NCBI RefSeq assembly: GCF_000801105.2
Contig: NC_079515.1
Location: forward strand, 8,184,001 to 8,248,000
Length of the DNA stretch: 64,000 bases
Source of the DNA: Raphanus sativus
Taxonomy: Eukaryota > Streptophyta > Magnoliopsida > Brassicales > Brassicaceae
Direction: 5' to 3'
Of this stretch, positions 11,241 through 21,349 are shown piece by piece. The translations under genes and the position numbers were made by a program. The stretch's first letter is position 1. Each line of letters opens with the position of its first letter. Below the pieces are notes generated by a model that was given only the letters and a program-made list of their open reading frames with translations, was not told the origin of the DNA and did not search any database.

Positions 11241-11897
11241 CCAAAGTTTTCAAGGCATGAAACAAACTTCCTTCGCCTTCATGTCCAATTAGATGGCCAA
11301 GGTACCGGCATGGTGCTTCTTCGTAACGATGAATGCTAGGAGTTACGGGCCACGAAACATTGAGCTTGTGTCCTTGTTGGTCTATGTTGGTCTATGTTCA
11401 GGGATTTTGTGCAACATACTTTTAATCAGTCTCTTTCTGCAGAAACACATAACATTTCAGGCTCAAAAGCTTGTCTACTACTGTAAACTAAAGTAAAAAT
11501 GTTGTATGTATACTTACATTGAAGAGGAATACATGACAGGGAGAGGAGAAAGTGAAGAGCGGTTAATCTTGTTGATGAGTCCAGCCATGTCCTGTTTCCA
11601 AGAAACATAAATTTTCAAAAAAGTTCGAAAGAAATTTCAGATTTAACACAAGACGAAAAATGAGAATTTGTTCTTACAGGAGCCTTGAAGGCAGGTTGAT
11701 GTGCAGCTACTTCAAACATACAACAACCTGTAAAACCAAAATCTATATGAGAGAAACCAAGAAAAAAAAACAAGAAGTTGTAAGGATTGTGCAAAGTTAA
11801 AGAAGAGAAATAAACCTAAAGACCAAATATCAGATTTGTAGCCGTAAGGTATATCTGCAAGAAGTTCAGGGCACATGTAGTTTGGTGTTCCCACAAT
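11241..11897 (-). pseudogene. Captured chimera: NIMA-related kinase (NEK) fragment fused to M16 (insulysin-like) peptidase fragment
   Basis: Minus-strand exons 11816-11897, 11678-11727, 11518-11591 and 11386-11436 encode the kinase activation-segment and C-lobe region. Visible pieces are [37 protein letters not shown] and KINRSSLSPLPVMYSSS, ending EHRPT, as in plant NEKs. GT-AG introns are intact. At 11386 the last exon passes directly into a peptidase M16 segment (11241-11385) reading KLNVSWPVTPSIHRYEE and LIGHEGEGSLFHALKTLG, followed by a GTATAC donor. A perfect 10-bp direct repeat marks the junction, and the two parts are out of frame, with a TAG just after the kinase part. Neither catalytic site is complete. 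Introns show capture at DNA level. Confidence 0.8.
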
Positions 11898-12174
11898 CTA
11901 CAAAAAAAAACAAGAAAATGATTTAGAAAACATTCTGACGAAAAGCTATAAGGAAATGTGAGCATTACTGAGCAATATTGCAGTTAATTGCAAAGCAACA
12001 AGGTGAAGGCAAGTTTCTCGTTACACGAGTTCACATAAACTACACGAGTTCACATAATTTGGGATATTGCAGTTATTGCAGTTAATCTGGAAACTCCCAA
12101 GCTTCCTTCTTGTCTCATTCATCACCATAAACTTCTCCTCCATTAATGGCACCATCCTCGTCTCTCCTTCTTCT

Positions 12175-12402
12175 TTAGATGGTGTTGTTATCTCGTTTGC
12201 CTAACAAATTCCACACAAACCCAATCAGAGCCCAGAACACAAAATCTAGTACAATCGAGAAGAAGCTGAAAATAGCCATTTTCTAAAGTGAAAGGCTTGT
12301 TCATAAACAGAGACTTAAGATCGTCCGCAAGATTAACGAGAAGATGGAGAACAGTGTCCTCGAACTCAACATTCCCATTGCTTTTAATCCTCTTGCTCGC
12401 CT
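12175..12402 (-). other. Unrecognised exon-like fragment inside the TIR element
   Basis: A minus-strand acceptor (TTGTGTTGCAG) at 12403-12405 precedes an open stretch reading EASKRIKSNGNVEFEDTVLH. A second frame from 12279 to 12175 starts ATG and encodes a 34-residue hydrophobic peptide (MAIFSFFSIVLDFVFWALIG, then a short basic tail). A possible 5' exon donor (GTGAAG|GTAAAT) lies upstream near 12600. I do not recognise either product. It may be a third captured fragment or the 5' end of the chimeric transcript. Confidence 0.3.
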
Positions 12403-12931
12403 CTGCAACACAAAACACATCGTACACGTTTCACAATTGCAGAAAGTATCAAACCCAGACGAAAACCCTAAATCGAAAAAAATCCCCAACTCGATTCGAA
12501 ACCTTAAATCGATTTAAACCCCACGATAGAACCCTAAAACTGACTAAATCAACATGCATCAACTCTAAACGCAAAAATATTGAGCTAAATACCTCCGATT
12601 TACCTTCACCTTTTCACAATCGCCAAATCGCCAAATCGCTTTCGAAAGATTTTTTTTTCGGATAGAGAAAGAGACTGAATTTTTTTTCGCGAAACACAAC
12701 CCCCAGGACCACTCACGCCTTGCCACGTCACTAAGGATTTGATCCTTAAACGCCTTAGTTAAGGATCAACTAGCTGGCCGGCCCGCACCCTGTGCGGGCA
12801 TTGTACAGATTCAAATTATGGATTGAATAGTACAAAGTTTTAGAAGTAACGGATTTTATATCATAAGATAACCGTCTTTGGGATAAAGCATCAGACACAG
12901 GAAAAAAATAAATAACAATTAAGTATCCTGT

Positions 12932-13096
12932 CTACGGAATATTTTGAAAAACTTGTTTGTAGACAACATTCAATGTTTTTGTCTCCGGCTTCCTTTCTTT
13001 ACCAGTTATTAGAATTTTTAATTCAGATCTCGATTTAACTCTTGAAAGTGCAACGTAGAACTGACCATGAGAGAACACTGGCTTAGGCAGAAACAT
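12932..13096 (-). pseudogene. C-terminal exon of a Helitron PIF1-like helicase
   Basis: The minus strand encodes 54 residues and a stop, beginning MFLPKPVFSHGQFYVALSRV and ending VVYKQVFQNIP. The GQFYVALSRV block is the last conserved motif (VI) of the PIF1/RecD-like helicase of plant Helitrons, and the NVVYKEVF-like tail is the usual C-terminus. Upstream coding sequence is lost; an in-frame stop lies a few codons before. It confirms that the surrounding element descends from an autonomous Helitron. Confidence 0.85.
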
Positions 13097-13712
13097 TATT
13101 AATATCTAATCAAATGTTTTATGTATTATTAAAACTAAATTTGTTCTTCATATGTTTTATGTATTATTCATAAAAATATGTATTATTCAAATACAATTCA
13201 TATGTTTAATGTATTATTAAAACTAAATTTGTTCTTCATTCAGTCTTTGTGGTTCAAAACTATAAGTCTTTTAAACATTACTTAATTCAATCTACTTTGA
13301 TGTTTAAATTATTATCATATACTTTGAAATATGAAATAAATAAATCACGCATGTGCGGGCATCGAAATGATTTATATATTGCATGTATAACTATTATTAT
13401 TAGTACATAAGTAGATCGTAATTATATTTTACTCTCGTTGTATCTTCGTATTTTACTAATTTAGGTTTCTCCACATATAAGTCTCTCTCCCTCTCTCTCT
13501 CTCATCATAAATCTTTTAATTTTTTCAAAAAGATAAAAAGGTAATTACGATCATATCGTGTGTGCGGGCATTCATATGATTCATATATTACCCGTCTAGC
13601 TATTAGTATAAATATATAAGTAGATTATAATTCTTTTCTCAATCTCTATGTATCATTATGTCTAATTCATATACTACATGTTACATTATTATTATAAGTG
13701 CATAAGTGGATT

Positions 13713-13812
13713 NNNNNNNNNNNNNNNNNNNNNNNNNNNNNNNNNNNNNNNNNNNNNNNNNNNNNNNNNNNNNNNNNNNNNNNNNNNNNNNNNNNNNNNN
13801 NNNNNNNNNNNN
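13713..13812. other. Assembly gap (100 N)
   Basis: Exactly 100 N, the usual placeholder for a gap of unknown length. It falls at the start of a tandem-repeat region, so missing repeat copies are likely. Confidence 0.98.
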
Positions 13813-15650
13813 TTGCCAATTAATGTACAACTTTTTTTAAAGATAATAAATAAAATAATAATAATTTGTGTTAAGTTTTTAAAATAAATGAAAAATATTA
13901 GTAGCTCCCAAAAGATGAATTTTTTTTAACAATTTTAAAACCGTCATAAAAGAGTAAATCATAAACACTAAACACTATACCCTAAACCCTGGGACAAAGC
14001 TTAAACCATTGGGTAAAAATCCAAAACTAAACTCTAAACTTGGATATACCCTAAACCCTTGGATAAATCATAAGCACTAAACTGTAAACCCTTGGGTATA
14101 TCCAATACACAAAATATCTCTCTCTCTCTCTCTCTCTCTCTCCTCTCTCCCTCTCTCTCTCCTCTCTCTCTCCTCTCTCTCTCCCTTCTCTCTCTCTCTC
14201 CTTCTTTCTCTTCCCTCATCGTAAACCTTTTTTGAAAAAATAAAAATGTAATTCTTTTAATTCACTGATTATCTCCTAACCATAATTTGATCTATATGGG
14301 AATGTTTTCTAGTTTAATATTTATCATGAATTTTTTGGGTGAATTACGAACTAATCATATTTCCAAATTAATGTACAACTTTTTTAAAGATAATAAATAA
14401 AAAATAATAATTGGTGTTGAGTTTTTAAAATAAATGAAAAATTAGTAGCTGCTAAAAGATGAATTTTTAAAAAAAAATTTAAACCGTCACAAAAGATAAA
14501 TCATAAACACTAAACACTATACCCTAAACCCTGGACAAAAGCTTAAACCCTTGGGTAAAAATCCAAACACTAAATTCTAAATTCTTGGATATACCCTAAA
14601 CCCTTTGATAAATCTTAAACACTAAACTGTAAATCCTTGGGTATACTCAAAACACTAAATCTCTCTCTCTCTTCTCTCTCTCTCTCTCTCTCCCTCATCG
14701 TAAACCTTTTTTTTTGAAAAAAAATAAAAATGTAAATATTCTTTTAATTCACCGATTATCTTTTAACTACCACAAATTTGATTTATATGGGAATGTTTCC
14801 TAGTTTAAATTTTATTATGAATTTTTCTTGGGTGAATTACCAACTAATCATAGTTTGTCAATTAATGTACAGCTTTTTTAAAGATAATAAATAAAAAATA
14901 ATAATTTGTGTTAAGTTTTTAAAATAAATGAAAATATTAGTATCTGCCTAAAGATGAATTTTTTTTTAACAATTTTAAAACCGTTACAAAAGAGTAAATC
15001 ATAAATTAAACTATACCCTAAACCCTTGGACAAAGCTTAAACCCTTGGGTAAAAATCCAAACACTAAACCCTAAATTCTTGCATATACCCTAAACTCTTG
15101 GGTAAATCCGAAACACTAAACTGTAAATCCTTGAGTATACCCAAAACACTAAATCTCTCTCTCTCTCCCCCCCTCATCGTAAACCTTTTTTTAAAATATA
15201 AAAAATAAACATTCTTTTAATTTACCGATTATCTTTTAACTACCACAATTTTGATTTATATATGAATGTTTTCTAGTTTAATATTTTATCATGAATATTT
15301 CTTGGGTGAATTACCAACTAATCATAGTTTGCCAAATAATGTACAACTTTTTTAAAGATAATAAATAAAATAATAATAATTGTGATGAGTTTTAAAATAA
15401 ATGAAAAATATTAGTAGGTGCCACAAGATGAATTTTTTTTAACAATTTTAAAACCGTCACAAAAGAGTAAATCATAAACACTAAACACTATACCCTAAAC
15501 CTTGGACAAAGCTTAAACCCTTGGGTAAAAATCTAACACTAAACTCTAAATTCTGGATATACCATAAACCATTGGATAAATCCTAAACACTAAACTGTAA
15601 ACCTTGGGTATACCCAAAATCCCCGAATCAGCTCAGACCAAGTCGATATC
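13813..15650. repeat. Four diverged ~470-550 bp tandem units with CT microsatellites
   Basis: Each unit starts near AATTAATGTACAACTTTTTT (about 13818, 14368, 14862 and 15333). It continues through ATAATAAATAAAATAATAAT, AAAACCGTCA and CACTAAACACTATACCCTAAA blocks, and ends in a (CT)n tract, for example 14115-14200, 14658-14690 and 15152-15166. Spacing is about 550, 494 and 471 bp. The CCCTAAACC pieces look telomere-like but are irregular. The array is internal to the Helitron and its first unit touches the assembly gap. Confidence 0.75.
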
Positions 15651-15698
15651 AGCCCATTATTAGAAGCACACTTGACCCAACTCTTTAAGTAATAAAAC

Positions 15699-15735
<37 letters not shown>

Positions 15736-18700
15736 CAATAAAATAACACAAAATCGTTAAATAATATTTTTTATTGTGAACATATACATAAACTACATTC
15801 ATTAATTTTTAAATTCACTCAACCAAATATATAAAACCAAATTTGTTCTTCAATATCTAATTTCTCTCCCACTCTCTCTCCCCCTCCCCCCCCCCCCCCC
15901 AAGTCAAAAATGTTGACATATTTTAGAAAAAAAACAAATTTAGAGAAAAATTTATAAATATGATGCTTTAAAAATGCCACAAAATCATCAGAGAAATATT
16001 TTTCCTTTATCATTAATATACTCAAAACTATGCTCAATTAGTTTAAGAGATCTGAAAACTAAATTTGTTTTTCAATGTCTCTCTCGCATGAGGGATGGTT
16101 GCATCATGTTTGCAGTTTTTTTTATAAGAGTCCATTGAGCCTCGGATCATAAACATCTTTTCATAATTATATCACTATTTTCTCCTATCAATTTTAAGCT
16201 TTCAATTTTCTTATATAAAGATCATTTTCTCCGTCACCCATATCAAAATCTGAGATCATTCAAGGAGCTGTAAAAATAATTTTGTAAAAAAATATGATAT
16301 TAAATTAAAATTAATTTTCACACTCAGCCTCATCTATTTCTACTAAGAGTTCATCGAGTCTAGGATCATCAATGTCTCTTAACATTGATATCACTATTTC
16401 TATGATCAAATTTAAAACTTTAAATTTTAATATATAAATATCAGTTTTCTCTGTTGATCCAGTTTAAATTCCAAAATAATTCAAAGAGCTATAAACATTT
16501 ATTTTCTCTATAAAAATTGAAGTTAAATTAAAATTAATTTCCACACTCAGCCTCATCTATTTTTACTAATGTTTGAAGGGCCATAGATACAAAGTGAATG
16601 TTATCATATTAATGACGCCAAGATAATATTCATATAATAAATATTGATATCTTTTAAGGAAAGATTTATATTTTTATTGTCATAAATTGATATACATATA
16701 AGATGATTTTAACTTGCGCAAGTAATTAATATTAGGAAGGTAAGTTAATAAAAACAAACTACCTAATATGTTCTCATATTAACTTGTGCAATAAGCAATA
16801 TAATCTCTACCCTTATTAAGAGTGTATGATTTACCGTATTTGTAATAAGGAAACTTATCACGTTTCTTTGATTCAGGCAATAAATTAATATTCATGCGCA
16901 AGTAATACATAATAAGGTAATTATTATATTTGTATTCTCATAAAAACTTTGATACCTATTTTTAATAAGGAAACTAATTAATACATTTGTTACTTTCCTT
17001 TTTATACTAAGTCGATGATTTAAAAAATCAACTAATAAGATTAAGAGAATTATGCTTAAAATATAAAATATAATAATTTCTAAAAGTAATAACACATATA
17101 TGATATCACATTTTCATTGGAAAATGATTGGTATTTTTTATAATTATATATTTGATTGTTTTGCCTTCATTTGACTCATTTTTATACTATATATATATAT
17201 ATATATAGTGAATGACTGAATTTAATTAATATTATCAAGTTTTTATTAATAATATAAACATAATAAAAACGTTTTTGGGAGAAAGTTATAATATTACACG
17301 TATTATGCCATTAATACATTTAATAAATGGTCGACATTTATTAATATTTTTGCGCAAGTTATGATTAATGAGATTAGAAATTAATTTAAATGGTCGACAT
17401 TTATTAAGATTCTTACGCAAGTTATGATTAATAAGATTAACACTTAATGTAACTTTCCGATTAGTAGCTTGATTAGAAAAATAAATCAAAAAAAGAAATT
17501 ACAAAAAATAAGTCCATAGAATCGCTTGGTTGATGAGGTTATTACATTCATGAAATTGGTTGACGAGGTTATTACAAAAAATCAACCAAAAAATCAACCA
17601 ATAGAACCAATAAATCAAAAAAAGAAACTACAAAAAATCAACAAAAAAGAAATTACATTGATGAGGTTCCAACAATGAATTGTGACGAAACGTCAATGAT
17701 GGTGTTTATTGTAATTCTGCATATAAGAAAACAAAGAAAAAATATATTATAAAATACATATAGATTCAACCCCAAAACTTAGACTCAAATCTAAAGCTCC
17801 AGCTCTGCAAGATCAGTTTCACCAAATTTAGTGACATTGATTATAACAAAAAGATTTGAAGATGTATACAATCCCGAAACAAAAACAAAATTGTATAGTT
17901 GATAGAACAAACTCGATGAGATGCATCATGAACGGATAGAGGAAGTTTTGTGGTCTTTTTGGTGACAAAAAAAACTTTTTCGTCTCAAAGATTGATAGAG
18001 AGACAATGTGGAGAACAAGAGAACAAAATAATTGGAGAAGAAAAGTCTCGAATAAATTACCAGTAATGATGTTCGTCTGTGAGCTAAGTATTAATTATCA
18101 TCCCTTGGATCATAATCCTGCTCAGGATCACAAAATATAATTTAAATTAGAACGATCAAAAACATAAAAAAAAGCTTAAACAATAGATGCGTGAAACTAA
18201 AGAATGGTTGTGTTGCTTGAACTCGACATTGAACTCTATATATATAAAGTGATGGTGAAAAATATTAATGACGCCAAGAATATTACTTGCTAGATTTGTG
18301 AAAGTAATTGGTTATACTAAGGTATGTAAATTAAATTATGTTTGATTAAAGGAAACATATTAAATTTGTAGTGTTAAAAACGATTATGCATGTTATATGA
18401 TGCGAGACTTGCGCAAGTAATCAGTATAAATAAGGTATGTTAATAATAATAAGTTTCCTAATTATATATAAAACGTATTATGTCATTAAGACATTTAATG
18501 ATTGGTCGACATTTATTAAAATTGTTCTGCAAGTTATAATTAATGGTCGATATTTATTAAGATTCTAGCGCAAGAAATAATTAGTGCGATTAACAATTAA
18601 TGTGACTTTCCAATTAGTAGCTCGATTACAAAAATAAATCAAAAAGAAAAATACAAAAATTCAACCAATAGAATCGCTAGATTTTTCGTGAGAAGCTCTG

Positions 18701-18908
18701 TATGAGCGCCATGTGTCAAATGTACTTCTTTTTTAATATATAGGAGGATTATGTTTCATTTTTTACACATATTATGATTTCATTAGATTTCAATAACAAA
18801 TTTTTTACTACAATAATTTTGATTTCGTGATCGGTAAATAATAACATATTATGGTTTCTTCTAATTTCTTTTCTCATAAATTATAGTTTCTGAGACATTT
18901 TAAATTAT
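15651..18908. other. Helitron body with internal duplications, no gene
   Basis: No supported coding sequence. A ~220-bp diverged tandem pair occurs at about 16120-16570 (CACTCAGCCTCATCTATT at 16321 and 16544). A pair of ~65-bp units with GGTCGACATTTATTAA lies at about 17325-17445, and related copies sit at about 18500-18610. A (TA)n tract occurs near 17190 and a C run near 15888-15900. A diverged Helitron 5'-end-like sequence on the minus strand begins at 18748. Confidence 0.55.
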
Positions 18909-19632
18909 TTTAAATTACTAATACTCTAATATGATTTTTTTAAAATTACCATTACTCTAAACATATTATGGTTTTTTTTAAATTACCAATACTCTAATAT
19001 ATTTGCATTGTCACTTTAAAAATATGTCATTATTAAGTTACCATAATAGTACCTTTGAAATATATATCGATTAGTTAAAAACGTATATATCTATATTAAT
19101 TACATAGTATGTGTTTTTGGAAAGGTTTGGCCGATGGAAAAAAATAATTCAAAAAGAAATTAAAAAAAATCGACCAATAAGATTATAAGAATTAATCCGA
19201 GAGTGTCTTGTATGATCGCCACGTAAGCAGAAATCACTAAAGTGACTTCTCTTTTAATGTATAGGGAGATTTTAAATTACTAATACTCTAATATGATTTT
19301 TTAAAAATTACCATTACTCTAAACATATTATGGTTTTTTTTAAATTACCAATACTCTAATATATTTGCATTGTCACTTTAAAAATATGTCATTATTAAGT
19401 TACCATAATAGTACCTTTGAAATATATATCGATTAGTTAAAAACGTATATATCTATATTAATTACATAGTATGTGTTTTTGGAAAGGTTTGGCCGATGGA
19501 AAAAAATAATTCAAAAAGAAATTAAAAAAAATCGACCAATAAGATTATAAGAATTAATCCGAGAGTGTCTTGTATGATCGCCACGTAAGCAGAAATCACT
19601 AAAGTGACTTCTCTTTTAATGTATAGGGAGAT
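18909..19632. repeat. Tandem 362-bp duplication of the Helitron 5' end
   Basis: Positions 18909-19270 and 19271-19632 are copies at an offset of 362 bp and appear nearly identical by eye. Each ends in the minus-strand Helitron start TCTCCCTATACATTAAAAG. The element therefore has two successive candidate 5' termini, at 19269 and 19631. Confidence 0.85.
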
Positions 19633-19726
19633 CCTTCGCTTACCAAATTTTTTTTTTATTATTTTTTTACTATTTGCCTAAATAAACGTGTTAAGGATTC
19701 ATTAACATCCTCCGTTGTGGCTGCTC

Positions 19727-20703
19727 TAACCGACTAAGCCCATTATTTTAATTTTACACTAGGGTAAACCTGTTTTACTGACAGAAAACAGATCAGTAAA
19801 TAATTTAAATAATCAGAATAAATATTTAATATTAGTTTTTATTATTTAAATATACATATTTGTTAAAAATTATATGTTATTTGATTTGAAGACTAAATAA
19901 ATCAAGTTATTTGAATAATTGGTTATACTTTTTAATATAATTACTACCTATTATGTTGGGTTAGAATATGATTTTCTAAATAAACCATGTTATCTGAATA
20001 ACTGGCTATGATTTTTTTAAAAATACTACTTATTATTTTAAAAGGTTAAAATGCTTTTCTTTTGTTTAGTAATTTATGTTTTAATTATAAATTAATAATT
20101 AGATGTGGTGTGGTTTTACATCATTTCTTATAATTTCCCAGGGATGGATATTGGATAACCAGAAAAATTAGTGAGATCCCTTTTTCATTTTTGTTAGTAG
20201 GAAAAGAAACAAACTGTAAATAGATTCATATATTTTTATTTTCATTAATTTTATATGTATTACTGTATTATGTTATATTTTTGCACTAAATTTAGTTTTA
20301 CGGTAGGATTTTGATAGAATTTTATTTGTATTAAAATATATAATTAATTATAAAAATACTTATGTAATATTAGATGTTTGCATAAAGTAACATGAAGTAA
20401 CAGAAGGTGAAGGAATCTAATCTGATATCAATTTTGCCAAACGTAAAACATCAGAACCTCACCATCCTAAATTACGATAATTAAGTCAACCGTACTCTCT
20501 GTCTTAAGCTTTTCTTCTGATAAACTGGTTACTCACACTTGCCAAATGTAAGAATGTTTGATGCTATTAGCAGAAGACACATCAGACTATACATGATAAC
20601 ACAATGTAATATACCATGCTCTTAAAGCTAACATAATAGTAAGTTTCAGGATTGGCCTAAAGTTTGCACATTTGGAGAATAGTGAAAAAAATTCATAGGT
20701 TAA
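19727..20703. other. AT-rich intergenic stretch, nothing recognised
   Basis: Between two transposons. No open frame with protein-like content, no RNA gene, and no terminal repeats were seen. Confidence 0.5.
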
Positions 20704-21349
20704 TCTATATCTTATTAAAACAGAAACATTCTGTTGGACCTAACATTTATTTTGTAAGTTTTTAAATTAAATACACTTTTATACTTTATAATTAAACCTA
20801 CATTAAATTATTAATGTTCATTTCTTTATACTATTATCCATGTTTTCAAACAATATACTTATTTCTTTATACTACTATCAATGTTTCCAAACAATATATT
20901 TTTTATACTACTATCAATGTTTCCAAACAATACAATAATTAATCTTAGTTATTTTATATCTATCATTTCTCTTTAAAATTTTGTAGAAACGTCATAATTT
21001 TATAAATTGCAAAATAATAAACTTTAAAATTTGAATTATAAGATTACAAATTATGAAACTATTATAATTTAAATCAAATTAGATTACATATCGGTCATCC
21101 AACAGTTCAATCGGTTAGTCTCGGATTTTAATGATTTTTTTTAATATGAATATTTTAAAAACTTAAATTAAATTGTTAGATCTCCGGATTAACCGGTATA
21201 ATCACAATCGGGTTGAATTAAAAAACACTGATTTAAATGCAAAAATATTCCAAACACACTCTTTAAAATTACCAAAATATTTGTTATATTATTAGTGAAA
21301 TTTTTCATTGTAAAATATTCCGCGCTTCCAAGCGCGGGTCAAAATCTAG
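20704..21349 (+). mobile_element. Complete non-autonomous Helitron, 646 bp
   Basis: It begins TCTATATCTTATTAAAACAG after host A (20703). It ends with an 8-bp hairpin (CCGCGCTT/AAGCGCGG, 20320+1000 offset, i.e. 21320-21327 and 21330-21337) followed by GTCAAAATCTAG and host T (21350). These are the classic 5'-TC and CTAG-3' ends with insertion between A and T and no target duplication. The interior is AT-rich and non-coding, so it would depend on a Rep-helicase supplied elsewhere. Confidence 0.88.

Larger units (their letters stand above)
12770..19631 (-). mobile_element. Helitron with helicase relic, nested in the TIR element
   Basis: The 3' end (minus strand) is an 8-bp GC hairpin (12781-12788 with 12792-12799) followed by the terminal CTAG at 12770-12773 and host T. 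The 5' end is TCTCCCTATACATTAAAAG starting at 19631 and preceded by host A, the usual plant Helitron 5' start. The empty site is A/T inside the TIR element, with no target duplication. A helicase C-terminal exon lies next to the 3' end. The Rep part and most of the helicase are missing, partly perhaps in the 13713-13812 gap. The body is expanded by several tandem duplications. Additional 5'-like ends at 19269 and 18748 suggest a complex history. Confidence 0.75.
10988..19726. mobile_element. TIR transposon, PIF/Harbinger-type signature, carrying captured genes and a nested Helitron
   Basis: The left end reads GAGCATCCACAA and the right end, reverse-complemented, GAGCAGCCACAA (11 of 12 match, with weaker similarity further in). 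Both are flanked by TAA (10985-10987 and 19727-19729), the 3-bp target duplication typical of PIF/Harbinger. Removing the nested Helitron (12770-19631) leaves about 1.88 kb. No transposase is seen, so it would be non-autonomous. Its interior holds spliced pieces of a kinase and a peptidase gene. Short TIRs and a 3-bp duplication are weak evidence alone; the reading is supported by the clean nested insertion. Confidence 0.6.

Noticed and set aside
12288..12665. 125-codon plus-strand frame in the TIR element
   Set aside because: It is antisense to the splice-site-bearing fragment and low in complexity (Lys/Thr/Asn); no recognisable domain.
14034..14219. Open frame of Arg/Glu repeats on the minus strand
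   Set aside because: It is only the translation of a (CT)n microsatellite.
13970..15620. CCCTAAACCC tracts as an interstitial telomere
   Set aside because: The words are irregular, interrupted and repeat only as part of a ~500-bp unit; not a true (CCCTAAA)n array.
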